Source: Branchiostoma floridae (lineage: Eukaryota; Chordata; Leptocardii; Amphioxiformes; Branchiostomatidae). Taken from it: DNA of 64,000 bases. Within the stretch, counting starts at the first letter, position 1. Every line of letters begins with the position of its first letter. This document shows positions 23,001 to 30,600 of the stretch, piece by piece. Below the pieces are notes generated by a model. The model ran no database searches, was not told where the DNA came from, and saw only the letters and a program-made list of their open reading frames with translations. The stretch is from assembly GCF_000003815.2 (NCBI RefSeq), contig NC_049986.1, forward strand, positions 20,126,052 to 20,190,051, in the 5' to 3' direction. The position numbers and the translations under genes were made by a program.

Positions 23001-25390
23001 TAAAACATTAGAACCACTAATTACAACAGTTGAGGTCCCTTCTGCTGGTAGAATGGTGTGAAGGTCTCCAGACTACAGCAGGACGGGAAGGTCATCTCTA
23101 ACACACAGGTGTGGAACCTTTCCTGTAGGGCTGCGCTGGAAGACGAGGTTAACAACGGAAAATGATTATAACGTTAGAAATAGTGAGCACTAAATATTAT
23201 AATGTTAGAACTAATGATTATAACGTTACAACCAATGGCTTCATCGTTAAAACGTATGATTAAAACGTTAGAAATATTATTGTAACATTGGAACAAACAA
23301 TTGAAACGTTAGCACTAATGACTATAATGTTAGATCCAATAATTATAACGTTAGATTAATAAATAAATAAAATATATGACTGCAATGACTATAGCATTAG
23401 AACTAATGATTATAATGCAAGAACTGAGTCAGATTACAGTTGTCAAATGATACTAATGTGTCAGAGGCTGTCTACATGTAGAGGCGAAAAGCAGAAGACC
23501 AGTCTCGCTGCTACATGCAGCCGATGTAGGTGGCGCTATTGAGGCGTGAACACAATCCCAAACGTGGCTGAGTTTGTATCCCCCTCGCTACATATAGTCT
23601 TATAGTGGCAAGAATTAGAACTCCAGTCAAAAGCTCAGAGGAAGGTGTCTGAGAGACATTTAAACGTAGAAAGCAACTTGAGTGCAGTGCAACATTGCCC
23701 TTGTCATTGTTACGTGTTCATGATTAGAAAAGAGTAGAAGATAATATGGTATGTATGGCTAAATTACAGATCTTCTACTAAAAACTTACCTACGGATCGT
23801 AGCCGTTACTTACCTACAGTTGACGTGCCCCATGTCCATGACAGCAGACGTGTTATGCCGTTCTTTCCATTTCCTCAGGCAACGTGAGACTTTCCTGTGA
23901 AATGTTTTCTCGTCTGCCTCACAGGACTCTGTTGAAAGAACAAACAATATGTTTAACTCAAATGTTATGTGATACAACAGTCGAGATCTATCGGCGTCGG
24001 TCTATCAATTTACAAAGTGTAGGGATGTGCCTGTAGCTGAACTTTATACAGCCTATAAGATAAGCTTCTGGATGCAATTAGTTGGCAACTGAGAGACGGT
24101 TCAAATCGTGGTAATGACATCTCGGTTTGGGGCTGCACCAGTTTTTCGGAAGGGACGTAAATGGGTCCTATGTTGGCGGGGGTTTTATCCTTGATAAAAC
24201 CTCCTCGCTATGTTGGAGAGGCGACTAGAGCAAGTTAAGTTACCCCCTGTAAGATACATTTATATACCCTGTTACGGATCTGAACGAACAGGTTTACTTA
24301 GCATTTGATGGTAAGATTTTATGGTTTTGATTCTTGGGGCTATGACACTTTCTCAACCCCACCCAACTTTCCACTAGGACTACATGCGTCACATATACTG
24401 CAACAGTGTGCCTCTCCTCCCCTTACTAGTGATTTTGTGTGTTGCTTGGATAAGTGACAGTCCTGCAGCCGGAAGTGTGCAGCATGTTACATCCTCCGCA
24501 CTTCTGCCCTGTCCTGTATCAACTTCCTGCTCTGTACAGTGAAACGCGCTGTTTGCTGACTTGCCTGGTCTTTTATTAATCTCCAAGCAGATCATGCGTG
24601 GCATAAGACAGTAACATAAGCTGGGGAAGGAGTTTAGCCGACAAAGGAGTCCGCGTTGCCAATTTACTCCTCTGCCAGCTAAACTGCCCTCCCAAGCTAA
24701 TGTTACTGTCTTATGCCACGCAGGATCTGCTTGGAGATTAGCGTTTTGTACCGTAGAGCATTTAATCGGATTAATCTTTATTGCCTTCAAATCAAAAAGC
24801 CTACAAATCATCGAAGCAATGGGGCTTTTCTTCTTCATCTGCCTTCAAATAAGAAGTCAAAACCAAGCTGCCTAATCATGAGATACAGCTGACACTAGTA
24901 TTTGTTTAGCCTTTTGTTATGGTAATGTCATCAACAGTCCTTTGTCACATCTGGGACAACGATGCACAAACAAGTTGCATGGCAAATAAAATACATAGGA
25001 CAACCATTTTTTCTGGAATAAGGGCATCCAGGGGGCGCATTTTAAACAAGGGAGATGATATTCTAGTATATTTTCTTAATCGAGTATTGTGCTGTTTCAT
25101 TTACTCTATTATTACTAGCGGCTTGAGAAGGGTCCCAATGTCTTTCCCACTCGATCACATTTATAATGTTGATAAAATAAAGCCAATGACCTACCGGAAT
25201 GGCCTGTTTCTTCGACATTCCCAGTAACATTGCATGCCGGCTGGGATAACTCAGGCAGTGTGTAGTTAAGGGCGGCCTCTTGGCACCTCTGTTTAGATGA
25301 TCGTTTCCCTGCCTCATCTCCCCTAGCTGACACCACTGTAGCGACCACTACACATACGAACGCGACCGTAAGGACTCTTAACACTGCCAT
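11032..25390 (-). CDS. Serpin 1: secreted serpin with Cys-rich N-terminal extension
   Basis: The coding exons, in transcript order, are 25390-25195, 23928-23814, 22970-22817, 22319-22199, 22013-21954, 21566-21398, 20422-20282, 14097-13947, 13594-13269, 12776-12602 and 11202-11032. Splice phases agree throughout and the sum is 1779 nt, giving 592 aa plus stop. Residues 1-22 form a signal peptide. Residues ~66-155 are a Cys-rich module of two exons, followed by an acidic linker. The serpin fold starts near [15 protein letters not shown] and includes [24 protein letters not shown] and [10 protein letters not shown]. The hinge GSEAAAATA and loop [10 protein letters not shown] give P1-P1' Arg-Ser, so an inhibitor of a trypsin-like protease is likely. 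No KDEL-type tail is present: the end is TNPNE. The 6.2-kb intron between 14097 and 20282 contains the LRR gene on the other strand. Confidence 0.9.
11225..11640. repeat. Dispersed repeat, copy A
   Basis: The segment with AATAGTCGTGG and a following TTTGTGTTTATT, then a GGCCGG/CCCGGGC-rich stretch and GAAATRTGGCGTTA, recurs in diverged form near 47190-47350 and again, more distantly, at 47390-47560. It is probably a non-autonomous transposon. No coding capacity was seen. Confidence 0.5.
11645..12075. mobile_element. MITE with CTAGGGCTGGGTACCGGTAC ends
   Basis: The left end, CTAGGGCTGGGTACCGGTAC, is mirrored by the right end, CGATACCCAGCCCTA. Internally there are repeated CAGGTCCAGGTCCAGA-type motifs. 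Related copies lie at 59295-59935 and, much shortened, at 61798-61915. No ORF is present, so it is a non-autonomous DNA transposon. Confidence 0.8.
12475..12570. mobile_element. Half copy of the GGATCTGCTTGGAGATTA hairpin MITE
   Basis: Only the right arm is present: CCGGCTACACTCATTGGCC, CAGCTTTGATACTATCTTA and GGATCTGCTTGGAGATTA. It sits 3' of a serpin 1 exon donor, inside the last intron. Full hairpins of the same family occur at 20.8, 22.7, 24.6 and 45.6 kb. Confidence 0.75.
12895..13075 (+). mobile_element. Degenerate tRNA-derived SINE
   Basis: The stretch aligns by eye with the SINE at 60186: a box-B-like GGATTAGAATCC, then CTTGTGCCCTTAG, ACACGACTTTCCTCACT and GTGAAAATGAGAAACGTAC. It lies in a serpin 1 intron. 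Confidence 0.65.
13675..13915. repeat. Imperfect GACC/GAGC tetranucleotide tract
   Basis: About 240 bp of CCGACCGACCGA-type simple sequence lie in the serpin 1 intron between exons 14097-13947 and 13594-13269. Minus-strand frames read as GRSVGRS repeats; this is a by-product of the 4-bp period, not a protein. Confidence 0.9.
14368..14580. mobile_element. Hairpin MITE (CTCTCCAAGTAGAGGTTACG family)
   Basis: A near-perfect palindrome: the left arm CTCTCCAAGTAGAGG pairs with CTTTGCTTGGAGAG on the right, and the centre has the inverted pair TATTTTGTATTGTATC / GATACAATACAAAATA. It lies in the large serpin 1 intron. Family members are at 25560-25770 and, as one arm, at 56560-56700. Confidence 0.88.
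15105..15210. mobile_element. Short hairpin MITE
   Basis: CTCCAAGCAGATGTTGAGGTG at the left pairs with CACCCCACATCTGCTTGGA at the right, over about 100 bp. The central part also pairs (CGTTTTCCGG with CCGGAAGAAAACG). Its end sequence resembles the other CCAAGCAGA-ended hairpins in this window. Confidence 0.75.
15600..15735. repeat. Small inverted repeat flanked by a direct repeat
   Basis: AGTTACTCCAAGTTTTCTTC and its near complement (GAAGACAATTACAATTTGG...) form an inverted repeat of about 100 bp containing three ATTGCTTACA/G motifs. AGAACCACTTC occurs just outside on both sides, as a target-site duplication would. It is probably a tiny transposon. Confidence 0.5.
16925..20083 (+). CDS. LRR transmembrane receptor with repetitive, YENV-bearing tail
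   Basis: A single-exon gene of 1052 aa. Residues 1-22 are a signal peptide. An LRRNT-like CX8CC segment follows, then nine 24-residue LRRs (about residues 50-285, pattern LxxNxIxxIxxGAFxNLPQL) and an LRRCT cap beginning NPLQCDCK. A Thr/Ser/Pro-rich stalk leads to one membrane span near residues 438-463 ([20 protein letters not shown]). The ~590-residue tail is built from degenerate repeats of [20 protein letters not shown] type. Three repeats contain NSLYENV (Tyr 786, 837, 915), matching both the ITIM pattern SxYxxV and a Grb2-type YxN site; two further copies are altered (LCENV, LYANK). A TCTGTTTAG acceptor at 16902-16910 suggests an upstream 5'-UTR exon. A cell-surface recognition receptor is likely; its ligand is unknown. 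Confidence 0.92.
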   Translation: MARKLRHLLIFLLIILKEPNTSEPYICKPSSHTRCCKSLGLTSIPPNLPASIRELDLQDNQISSIQPGAFENIIQLEKLWLDDNKLAELQAGAFKNLIWLSELYLKNNKIRNIQDDTFANVPQLRMLKLDYNQITMIQPGLFSNLITLEWVHLNDNKIRKIEAGTFVDLPQLKRVQLVYNRITKIQAGAFKNLPQLLKVILSQNQITTILSGVFENLPRLQTLHLRQNQLTEIRPAAFANLPQLENLDLSQNKISAISPSAYDLLASLSRISLRWNPLQCDCKMAPFRLKIAEFSLAYKTQLICAKPTKLKGKQLIKINPKDLICEEPTIPTLPVNIQTSFPSPPVSASSPFCDTENNAGGPEGSTSAPRLPFRPIESADNCNTVTSSYHWYFKHNADLTARSAGETSQTRATRASLLATTSDDPKIGSSHELSPGLPLPVIIASIFGTVAGMVLTGIVIHTIWEKMRARHPHLGLNPNVVGSTTNAAGAVSAITSGHDQKGQCPSHVNIQGNAITEINTNTTVACDIVATSGQDQTGQGQSHAITESNTHTTAALVTSGQGQTEQGQSQAITECNTNTTAAVVASGHDQPGQGQSHAITESNTHTTAALVTRGHDQTVQISQSQAIIESFDARNLSYGTGPNVSQPNSLCENVAISESNTNTTAIVVTSDQNQRRQTSQSQAITETNTNTTAAVVVSGQDQSSKQGQSQALAESFDARNLSSGTGPSVSQPNSLYANKAISESNTNATAAAVTSGYDQTGQSQSQAITESFDDSHLNSTGPNSLYENVAISGSNINAVAAVVTSGHDQTGQGQSQAITESFDARHLSYSTGPNSLYENVAISGSNTNAAAAVVTIGHDQKGQTSQSQIITESNTNTTATAMTSGQNQTGQGQSQTITESFDYSHLNSTEPNSLYENVAISGSNINAAAAVVTSGYDHSGQGQSKAITEAHTNTTATVVASIHDRTGQHQSQAITESKPNTVATVVTSGQDRSGPVSDLHCSDVGSCGITAGSLAHNQRVLDSNLQDTFQDAPHSSQVKISTYLRLGPHLPK
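19940..20070 (+). mobile_element. SINE fragment forming the C-terminus of the LRR receptor
   Basis: The last ~40 codons of the LRR gene align with the SINE at 60186-60707. Matching blocks are GAGTTTGGCTCA, GGGTCCTGGATTCAAATC (box B), GACACTTTTCAGGACGCTCC, CAGGTGAAAATAAGTACCTA and CTTCGGTTAGG. The reading frame passes through the element to a TGA at 20081. Confidence 0.8.
20100..20280 (+). other. Non-coding 3' flank of the LRR gene
   Basis: The 3' flank contains TTCTTCTTCTTCG and TATTGTATTGTATGTATGTA simple sequence, a TACCCTGGTAAAAGAACACC stretch like the end of a retroposon, and AATAAATAAA near 20259, which can serve as the LRR poly(A) signal. The serpin 1 donor on the opposite strand follows directly at 20281, so the two transcription units nearly touch. 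Confidence 0.6.
20770..20940. mobile_element. Hairpin MITE (GGATCTGCTTGGAGATTA family)
   Basis: The arms AAGCAGACCCTACGAT...GTAGTATCAAAGCTGGTCAAGG and CCTTGGTCAGCTTTGATACT...GTAGGGTCTGCTT are mutually complementary around a centre with GTGCCCGTTTGACTCCC. It lies in a serpin 1 intron. Confidence 0.88.
21240..21345 (+). mobile_element. 3' end of a dispersed retroposon family
   Basis: TTTGTAATAGTGACAGCTAG, GGGCAGCCCTGGCTGTG and CAACAGCCAAATCAATAAATG recur at 44360-44445 (plus strand) and, inverted, at 42045-42115. The shared 3' end followed by an AATAAAT tail fits a SINE or a truncated LINE. Confidence 0.65.
22646..22806. mobile_element. Hairpin MITE (GGATCTGCTTGGAGATTA family)
   Basis: The left arm TCTCCAAGCAAATCCTACGG...CAAAGCTGGCCAAGGAG and right arm CTCCTCTGCCAGCTTT...GGATCAGCTTGGAGATTA flank a GGGAGTCAAACGGGCGCG centre. 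It abuts the serpin 1 exon 22970-22817, about 10 bp beyond its donor. Confidence 0.87.
23024..23147 (-). pseudogene. Partial duplicate of a serpin 1 exon (acceptor side)
   Basis: This segment repeats the first two-thirds of exon 22970-22817 with only a few base changes and keeps an acceptor (TTCCAG) in the same place. The rest of the exon and its donor are missing, so it cannot be spliced through. It is one of five reiterated exon borders in this window. Confidence 0.85.
23150..23813. other. Serpin 1 intron with AT-rich degenerate repeats
   Basis: From 23160 to 23420 the sequence reiterates ATTATAACGTTAGAAC-like motifs about every 20-35 bp. It is a decayed short tandem repeat carrying no coding signal. 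Nothing else recognisable lies between here and the next exon. Confidence 0.6.
24030..24290 (+). mobile_element. tRNA-derived SINE, second family
   Basis: A box-B motif, GGTTCAAATCG, is followed by ACATCTCGGTTTGGGGCTGC, ACCAGTTTTTCGGAAGGGAC and AAATGGGTCCTATG. The same blocks in the same order occur, inverted, in the SINE at 46605-46805. It lies in serpin 1 intron 1. Confidence 0.7.
24570..24742. mobile_element. Hairpin MITE (GGATCTGCTTGGAGATTA family)
   Basis: ATTAATCTCCAAGCAGATC at the left and GGATCTGCTTGGAGATTAG at the right bracket complementary arms (GGCATAAGACAGTAACAT / ATGTTACTGTCTTATGCC). TTA/TAA at both ends could be the target-site duplication. It lies in serpin 1 intron 1. Confidence 0.88.
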
Positions 25391-25560
25391 GACGAACTGA
25401 GTGCTTCTGCTGAGTAGGTCCGAAGCGCTGCTTGAGTTGAGGGATTTAGGACGACTGTGTGAAAGAAACCAGCGCGCAGGCTCCTGTCAGTTTTCCATGA
25501 CTCGGCAAGTTGAAATCACTTCCTGTGGGAGGGAGCTGCGCAGGCTAGCTGGAACCGTGC
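25391..25560 (-). promoter_or_regulatory. Probable 5' region of serpin 1
   Basis: This stretch lies directly upstream of the serpin 1 ATG (25390-25388) and ends at a hairpin MITE. I see no TATA box. It is moderately GC-rich, as in TATA-less amphioxus promoters. The assignment rests only on position. Confidence 0.35.
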
Positions 25561-25770
25561 CAGGTACTCTCCAAGCAGAGGTTAGGCTCCGGCTGTTTTT
25601 TTAAACATTTTTTTTGTCGTTTCAATTGGACTTTTTTTTTGTATTTTTTTTTGTACTAAGTTAGCTTTTGACAATACAAGATACAATACAAAATAGAAAT
25701 CCCGATAAAAATGACAAAATAAAACGTTCTAAAAAAGCCAGAGCCTGACCTATGTTCGGAGAGACGTGCC
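25560..25770. mobile_element. Hairpin MITE (CTCTCCAAGTAGAGG family)
   Basis: ACTCTCCAAGCAGAGGTTAG at the left and CTGACCTATGTTCGGAGAG at the right form inverted ends. The internal AATACAAGATACAATACAAA block is shared with the element at 14368. It sits just upstream of serpin 1 and could affect its promoter. Confidence 0.85.
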
Positions 25771-27690
25771 AGGTTAGGATGTCCGTCTTGGCAGCGTTCC
25801 TGTTCGTGTCTACCCCTGACAGATTGTTTCTGTCTGCTTGATGCGGACATTTCAATATCAATCTCTTGTGGGGAAGGGCTAGGGGGCGAGTTGTAGAATA
25901 TTCCTTGCCGCCACTATGATCTCCTTTTCGCGCCCTCTATACTTACACAGATATGCGAAATACACGACCGCTCTAAAAAAAATCGCCCGATATAACAAGA
26001 AAAGGGTGACTGTAAAGTGCCTGTCCTAGTTTTCAATTTTCTTTCAATCGGTTGCAGCCATATTTGCTGTGACCCCTCGGTTTTCCGTGACCTGACAACT
26101 TTTCTGCGTAAGACACCGGATGTGCATGTAACGTCATCAGTGTATTCGGGCTGGTAAACGTTATGCGCATGACGTCAGAGTTACTCGTTCGTGACCCAAT
26201 GGACGTCGAACTTTGACCTGATTTACACGTTTCGAAATATATTTTTTAAACATTTGTAGCAAAGAATTACAATGTAAAACGCACGTTATCCTCAGTGAAT
26301 GTACACTCCCCCACCGGCTGTCACCCGATCAATGTCACTCAGGTCGGCGAGAGAAACACCAGATGGTACTTGGGAAAAGTGTAGAGTGTTTCATGGGGAG
26401 AGATCCGGACTACCAAATAAACTTTCCGATGCAGTATATGGCGTACAAAAACAATCACTTTAAAACACATTTATATTACCTACGTTTCAAACCTCAAGTC
26501 TTTACCCTTACTAAATTGCTGAACCTGCCAGGTTTGTTTTGGTTAAGAAACTTCGTCATTTGTTATATACAGGAACATTTTTCTCAAGTTCCACACTTCA
26601 CTCGCGTGAAAATGAGTACCTTAAGCTTTGATACAGAGAGGACGTTAAATGGAGGTCTCGTTTCTTGGGACAGCTGCGCCCCGAGCACGTAAAAGAATAC
26701 AAACATACAGGCAAGCAAACAATCAAACAAACACATGATATTGTTATGTTGTTTAAAAAGGTTCAAGGTGGCTAGATCCAGCACATAGGAGTCACACCAC
26801 ATTTGTAACATTATATCATATCATATTGACATACTTCTACAAGGCAATTGATACAGCGCTGTAGCCTTTGCCTTACTATGACTATCATACATATCATCGA
26901 CAAGCTAACACTGTTTTTGCTCGTTTTCTACCCAAAACTTTCTTGTTATTTTGTCTATTCCAGTGACACCACCTTGTAATCATCGCAATACAAATCTAAA
27001 CTAGCTAGCTGCCTCATGCTCTTTTATACTGTCTTGGTATTTTAGAAAGATTATTTTAGAAAGATACCAAGCAAATTTACAAAGCAAAATGGAACATTGT
27101 CACAAACATTGTTCATGGTGAACATTCTTTCAATGATTTAAATAAGTTTAATTACAGTCGATATAAAAAACTATTGACAAACATAACATAATATCAGCTT
27201 ATTATCAGTAAAAGGTTGTCCAATCAAAGTCTCGTGTTTTCTCGCGAAATTTCGTCCCACGTTCCCGAGACGCTAGACAATATCGAGCCCAAATCTCCAC
27301 AACCATCATGATCCTTTACAAGTCACGCGCGATTTAGAGACGCGAACATGTCCAACAGTGTTTAAACTCAGAGAGGCAAAACTTTTCACCAAATATGGTA
27401 TTCCTACAATCCAATTTTGGCTTATAGATAAGAAATTGGATCACCAAATGCAGCCTCGTTTTGGTGCATGGTCCCCTACAAAATTAAAAATGGCCACCAC
27501 ATTTGAAATGTAATTTTTTTATTATTTTTTTTGCGAACCCAATCTTCAACAGAAAGTTGCAATTTATAGCAAATAATAGATACACAGACTGGCCACTGAT
27601 CCACCTGGTTCTCGTCTCGTGTTTTCTCGCGATAGTTCCTTGATATACAGTCCTTGCAAGGCGGCGTTATTAAAGAGATGACACAAGGGC
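25770..27690. other. Intergenic region between serpin 1 and serpin 2
   Basis: No gene seen. Features are a SINE tail at 26570-26705 and AT-rich unique DNA. CTCGTGTTTTCTCGCGA occurs twice, near 27231 and 27616, as part of a short dispersed repeat containing TCGCGA palindromes. Confidence 0.6.
26570..26705 (+). mobile_element. SINE 3' fragment
   Basis: The fragment matches the middle of the SINE at 60186 (CACTTCACTCGCGTGAAAATGAGTACCTTA, read in parts, then GAGGACGTTAAATGGAGGTC and GCACGTAAAAGAA). The tRNA-like head is missing. Confidence 0.75.
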
Positions 27691-27697
27691 ACGGATC

Positions 27698-30600
27698 TTA
27701 ATTTCTGGGGTCGACAAGACGTCCGAGGAACAAGACGGACCCCGTTCTCTTGTCCCGGATGAGGAACAGGAAGGGGTGGTCCGCTCTGAATTCAAATCCG
27801 CGCCGACTCCGGTCCGTTATTGCAGCGGCTGGTGCAGCAGCGCCATCTGTCCCTTCTTCACTGACCTGCAAGGTAAGATGGGCTCGTGATGATCAGAGTT
27901 GACAGAGAATGGCGGATGTGACTCTGAAGATTCTCAATTCTTACATTGTTTATGCCGTGAGTATCTGTCTAATTTACTTTAAACATTTCAATCCATTGGG
28001 CTGAAATTAAAAAAAAAACAGCCCTTGTAGAAACCCATACAAGTTATACGTACAACCATAAATGGACCCCCAAAATAATTTTATCAGGTTGGTAGGTCAT
28101 AGGATAGTAGAGTTTTCTTTTACACAATCAGTTTATATTACCTGCTGATGTTTCTATGTCTATCAGATATCTTCCTCGGAGCCAAGGAAGCGAGAAGAAG
28201 TCGAAGACCTCACTCAGTAAAATATGACTCTTGTGTCGGTTTAAATTGTAAATATTTCATGTAACTGTCAACTATCATTTTGTTGCGCCCTGTACTTAAC
28301 TCAACCCAGTGGGTATATATGTACAATAAACGACTTCTTAATACTATCCGATAAACGTACCTCTATGACTGCCTTATGCAGCGCGTCTGACACGTGCATG
28401 CCAGGTTGTCCCGTCATGCCCGACAGGTCGGCGCGGTTCCTCCGAGAACAGATTCGTCCATCCCCATACCCGTGAGTTGGGCCTTCAGACTGAACTCCTC
28501 AGTCAGGTGGAACTTAGGCAGCAAAACTGAGCCCTCTAGTGGCAAGTATCTGGAACAGAATATAAATAAAACGTTATGTAGGGTTAGATTGAACCACAGA
28601 TATCAATGTGTCTGTGAGCACAGGTCGTCCATACCAATGGCTTGAGAGTTGCCTTCAAACTGAACTCCTCAATCAGGTGGAACTTTGGGAGGAAACATGA
28701 GCCCTTAAGGGGACGGAATCTGAGACAGTAAGCAAATAGAACGTTTTATGTAGGGTGTAACTGAAGCACGGATTTCAATGTTCTAAAACAACAGTTCGTT
28801 CGTCCACATGGCGTAAGCTGGGTCTTCAGAATGAACTCTTCCGTCAAGTGGAACTTTGGGAGGAACACTGAGCCCTCTGGGGGGGGGGGGCAGGAATCTG
28901 AAACAGTAAGCAAAGCAAAAGAAAAGCTTATATACAGTACATATGTAGGGTAAGTAGGTCTGATTGAACCACAGATGTCAACGTTCTGTGAGAACAATTC
29001 ACTCATCTCCATGGCCGTCAGCAGGGCTTTCAGACTGAACTCCTCTGTAAGGTGAAACTTCGGGAGGAAAAGTTGATTAACCAATGCAAATTTGCAAACA
29101 AAAAAAAAGAACAGTTACCTGCGGAAGATCCTGTTTAGCACCCGTCTGGTCAGCTGACCCTGCAGACGCTCCAATCCGTTCCTCTGATTGGGCAGGACGA
29201 TGTCCATCACGATCTCGTTCCCAGAGTACGGTAGCTCCACCACTGCACAGTCCAGACTGGGATCCTCAGTCACGTTAAACTCGCCGCTGATGAAATAGGA
29301 ATAAATTGCACAAAGCAATTACCATTCAGTATCTGTGACAGTAATCAACATATATATTTTTGAAGACAGTAGAAGAAGAAGAAGAAAGAAGAAACATTAT
29401 GAATACAATATATTTTACCATACCTGTGGTATGGCTGAAATATAATAATGCCTGTCTAAAGATTGAGCTAATTAAGGCAGTTCTAGTTACATCGTGGAAT
29501 CTTCGTGGAATGAGAAATGAGAGGCCGAGGGCAAAGTCCAAGTCACCGAACATCCGAAAAGATACTTTTGTTACTCTCCAAGCAGAGGTTGAGTCGCGTA
29601 GATATAGTAGTAGTCGGAAAAATTACNNNNNNNNNNNNNNNNNNNNNNNNNNNNNNNNNNNNNNNNNNNNNNNNNNNNNNNNNNNNNNNNNNNNNNNNNN
29701 NNNNNNNNNNNNNNNNNNNNNNNNNNTTTCAAAGAGGAGCGCCGGTGTAATTTTTCCGACAACTACTATATCTACGCGACTCAACCTCTGCTTGGAGAGT
29801 AAGATTTTGTTGTTTTCATTGCTTTTGAGTTTGACGAATTTTGAATTAATGGTGACCTACCTCAGTTGCATGATGGGAACCTTGACGGCACGTTCGGGAC
29901 CGATGAAGAAGTCCGCCATGTTGATGAGCTGGGGGTCAAACTCCGTTCTCCACTTTCCCGCGAAGTACACGGCGTTCACCAGTACCAGCTTGGTCAGCGG
30001 CTTTAGTAGGCCCTATGCCGGGTAGTACAAAATGGTACTGTTAAAATTTAGCAAGTATGGAAGAGGCCTATTGTTCAAGCCGAATCTAGGTTAAATTGGA
30101 GAAGCTCACCCTTTCAGAATCTTCTACACCTTTTGTCAATGGTTTGCCCACATCGTAATGTAACCTTATTGTACTGAAGTTAAATGCTCGCTAGACATGT
30201 CTTAATGTCTCAAAAAGCATTATGAACACTGTCTCTGAACGCAGCGAACGGCATTTAAGTCCATTGCAAAAACTAGGACAGGGATTGACTCGGTAAACTG
30301 TACTACACTTTTATTTTCCTTAACATTCTCACCTTACCAGTGAAAGTCTAAATATCATGGCATGTAATACGTCCCTTACCTAAATGTAACACGAGTTCAC
30401 TTTAATCCGAGGGGGAACCTGTATTCGTTGTCAACGGAGAGGGGTTTCAAATTGGAATATTTTCAAAGTATTGCGGTTTTGCTGTTTGAAACCACCACCT
30501 GCCGACTTAATATTCCCAAATACTGCCTCACCTGGGGAATGACACCCTTGACCTTCCCCCCAGTCCTCCCGGCCACCCATGAGTTGATGGCGAGTCTGGC

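Noticed and set aside
29360-30025. 221-codon plus-strand ORF across the N gap
   Set aside because: It crosses 100 unknown bases and lies antisense to serpin 2 exon 30012-29861, whose frame and splice sites are clear.
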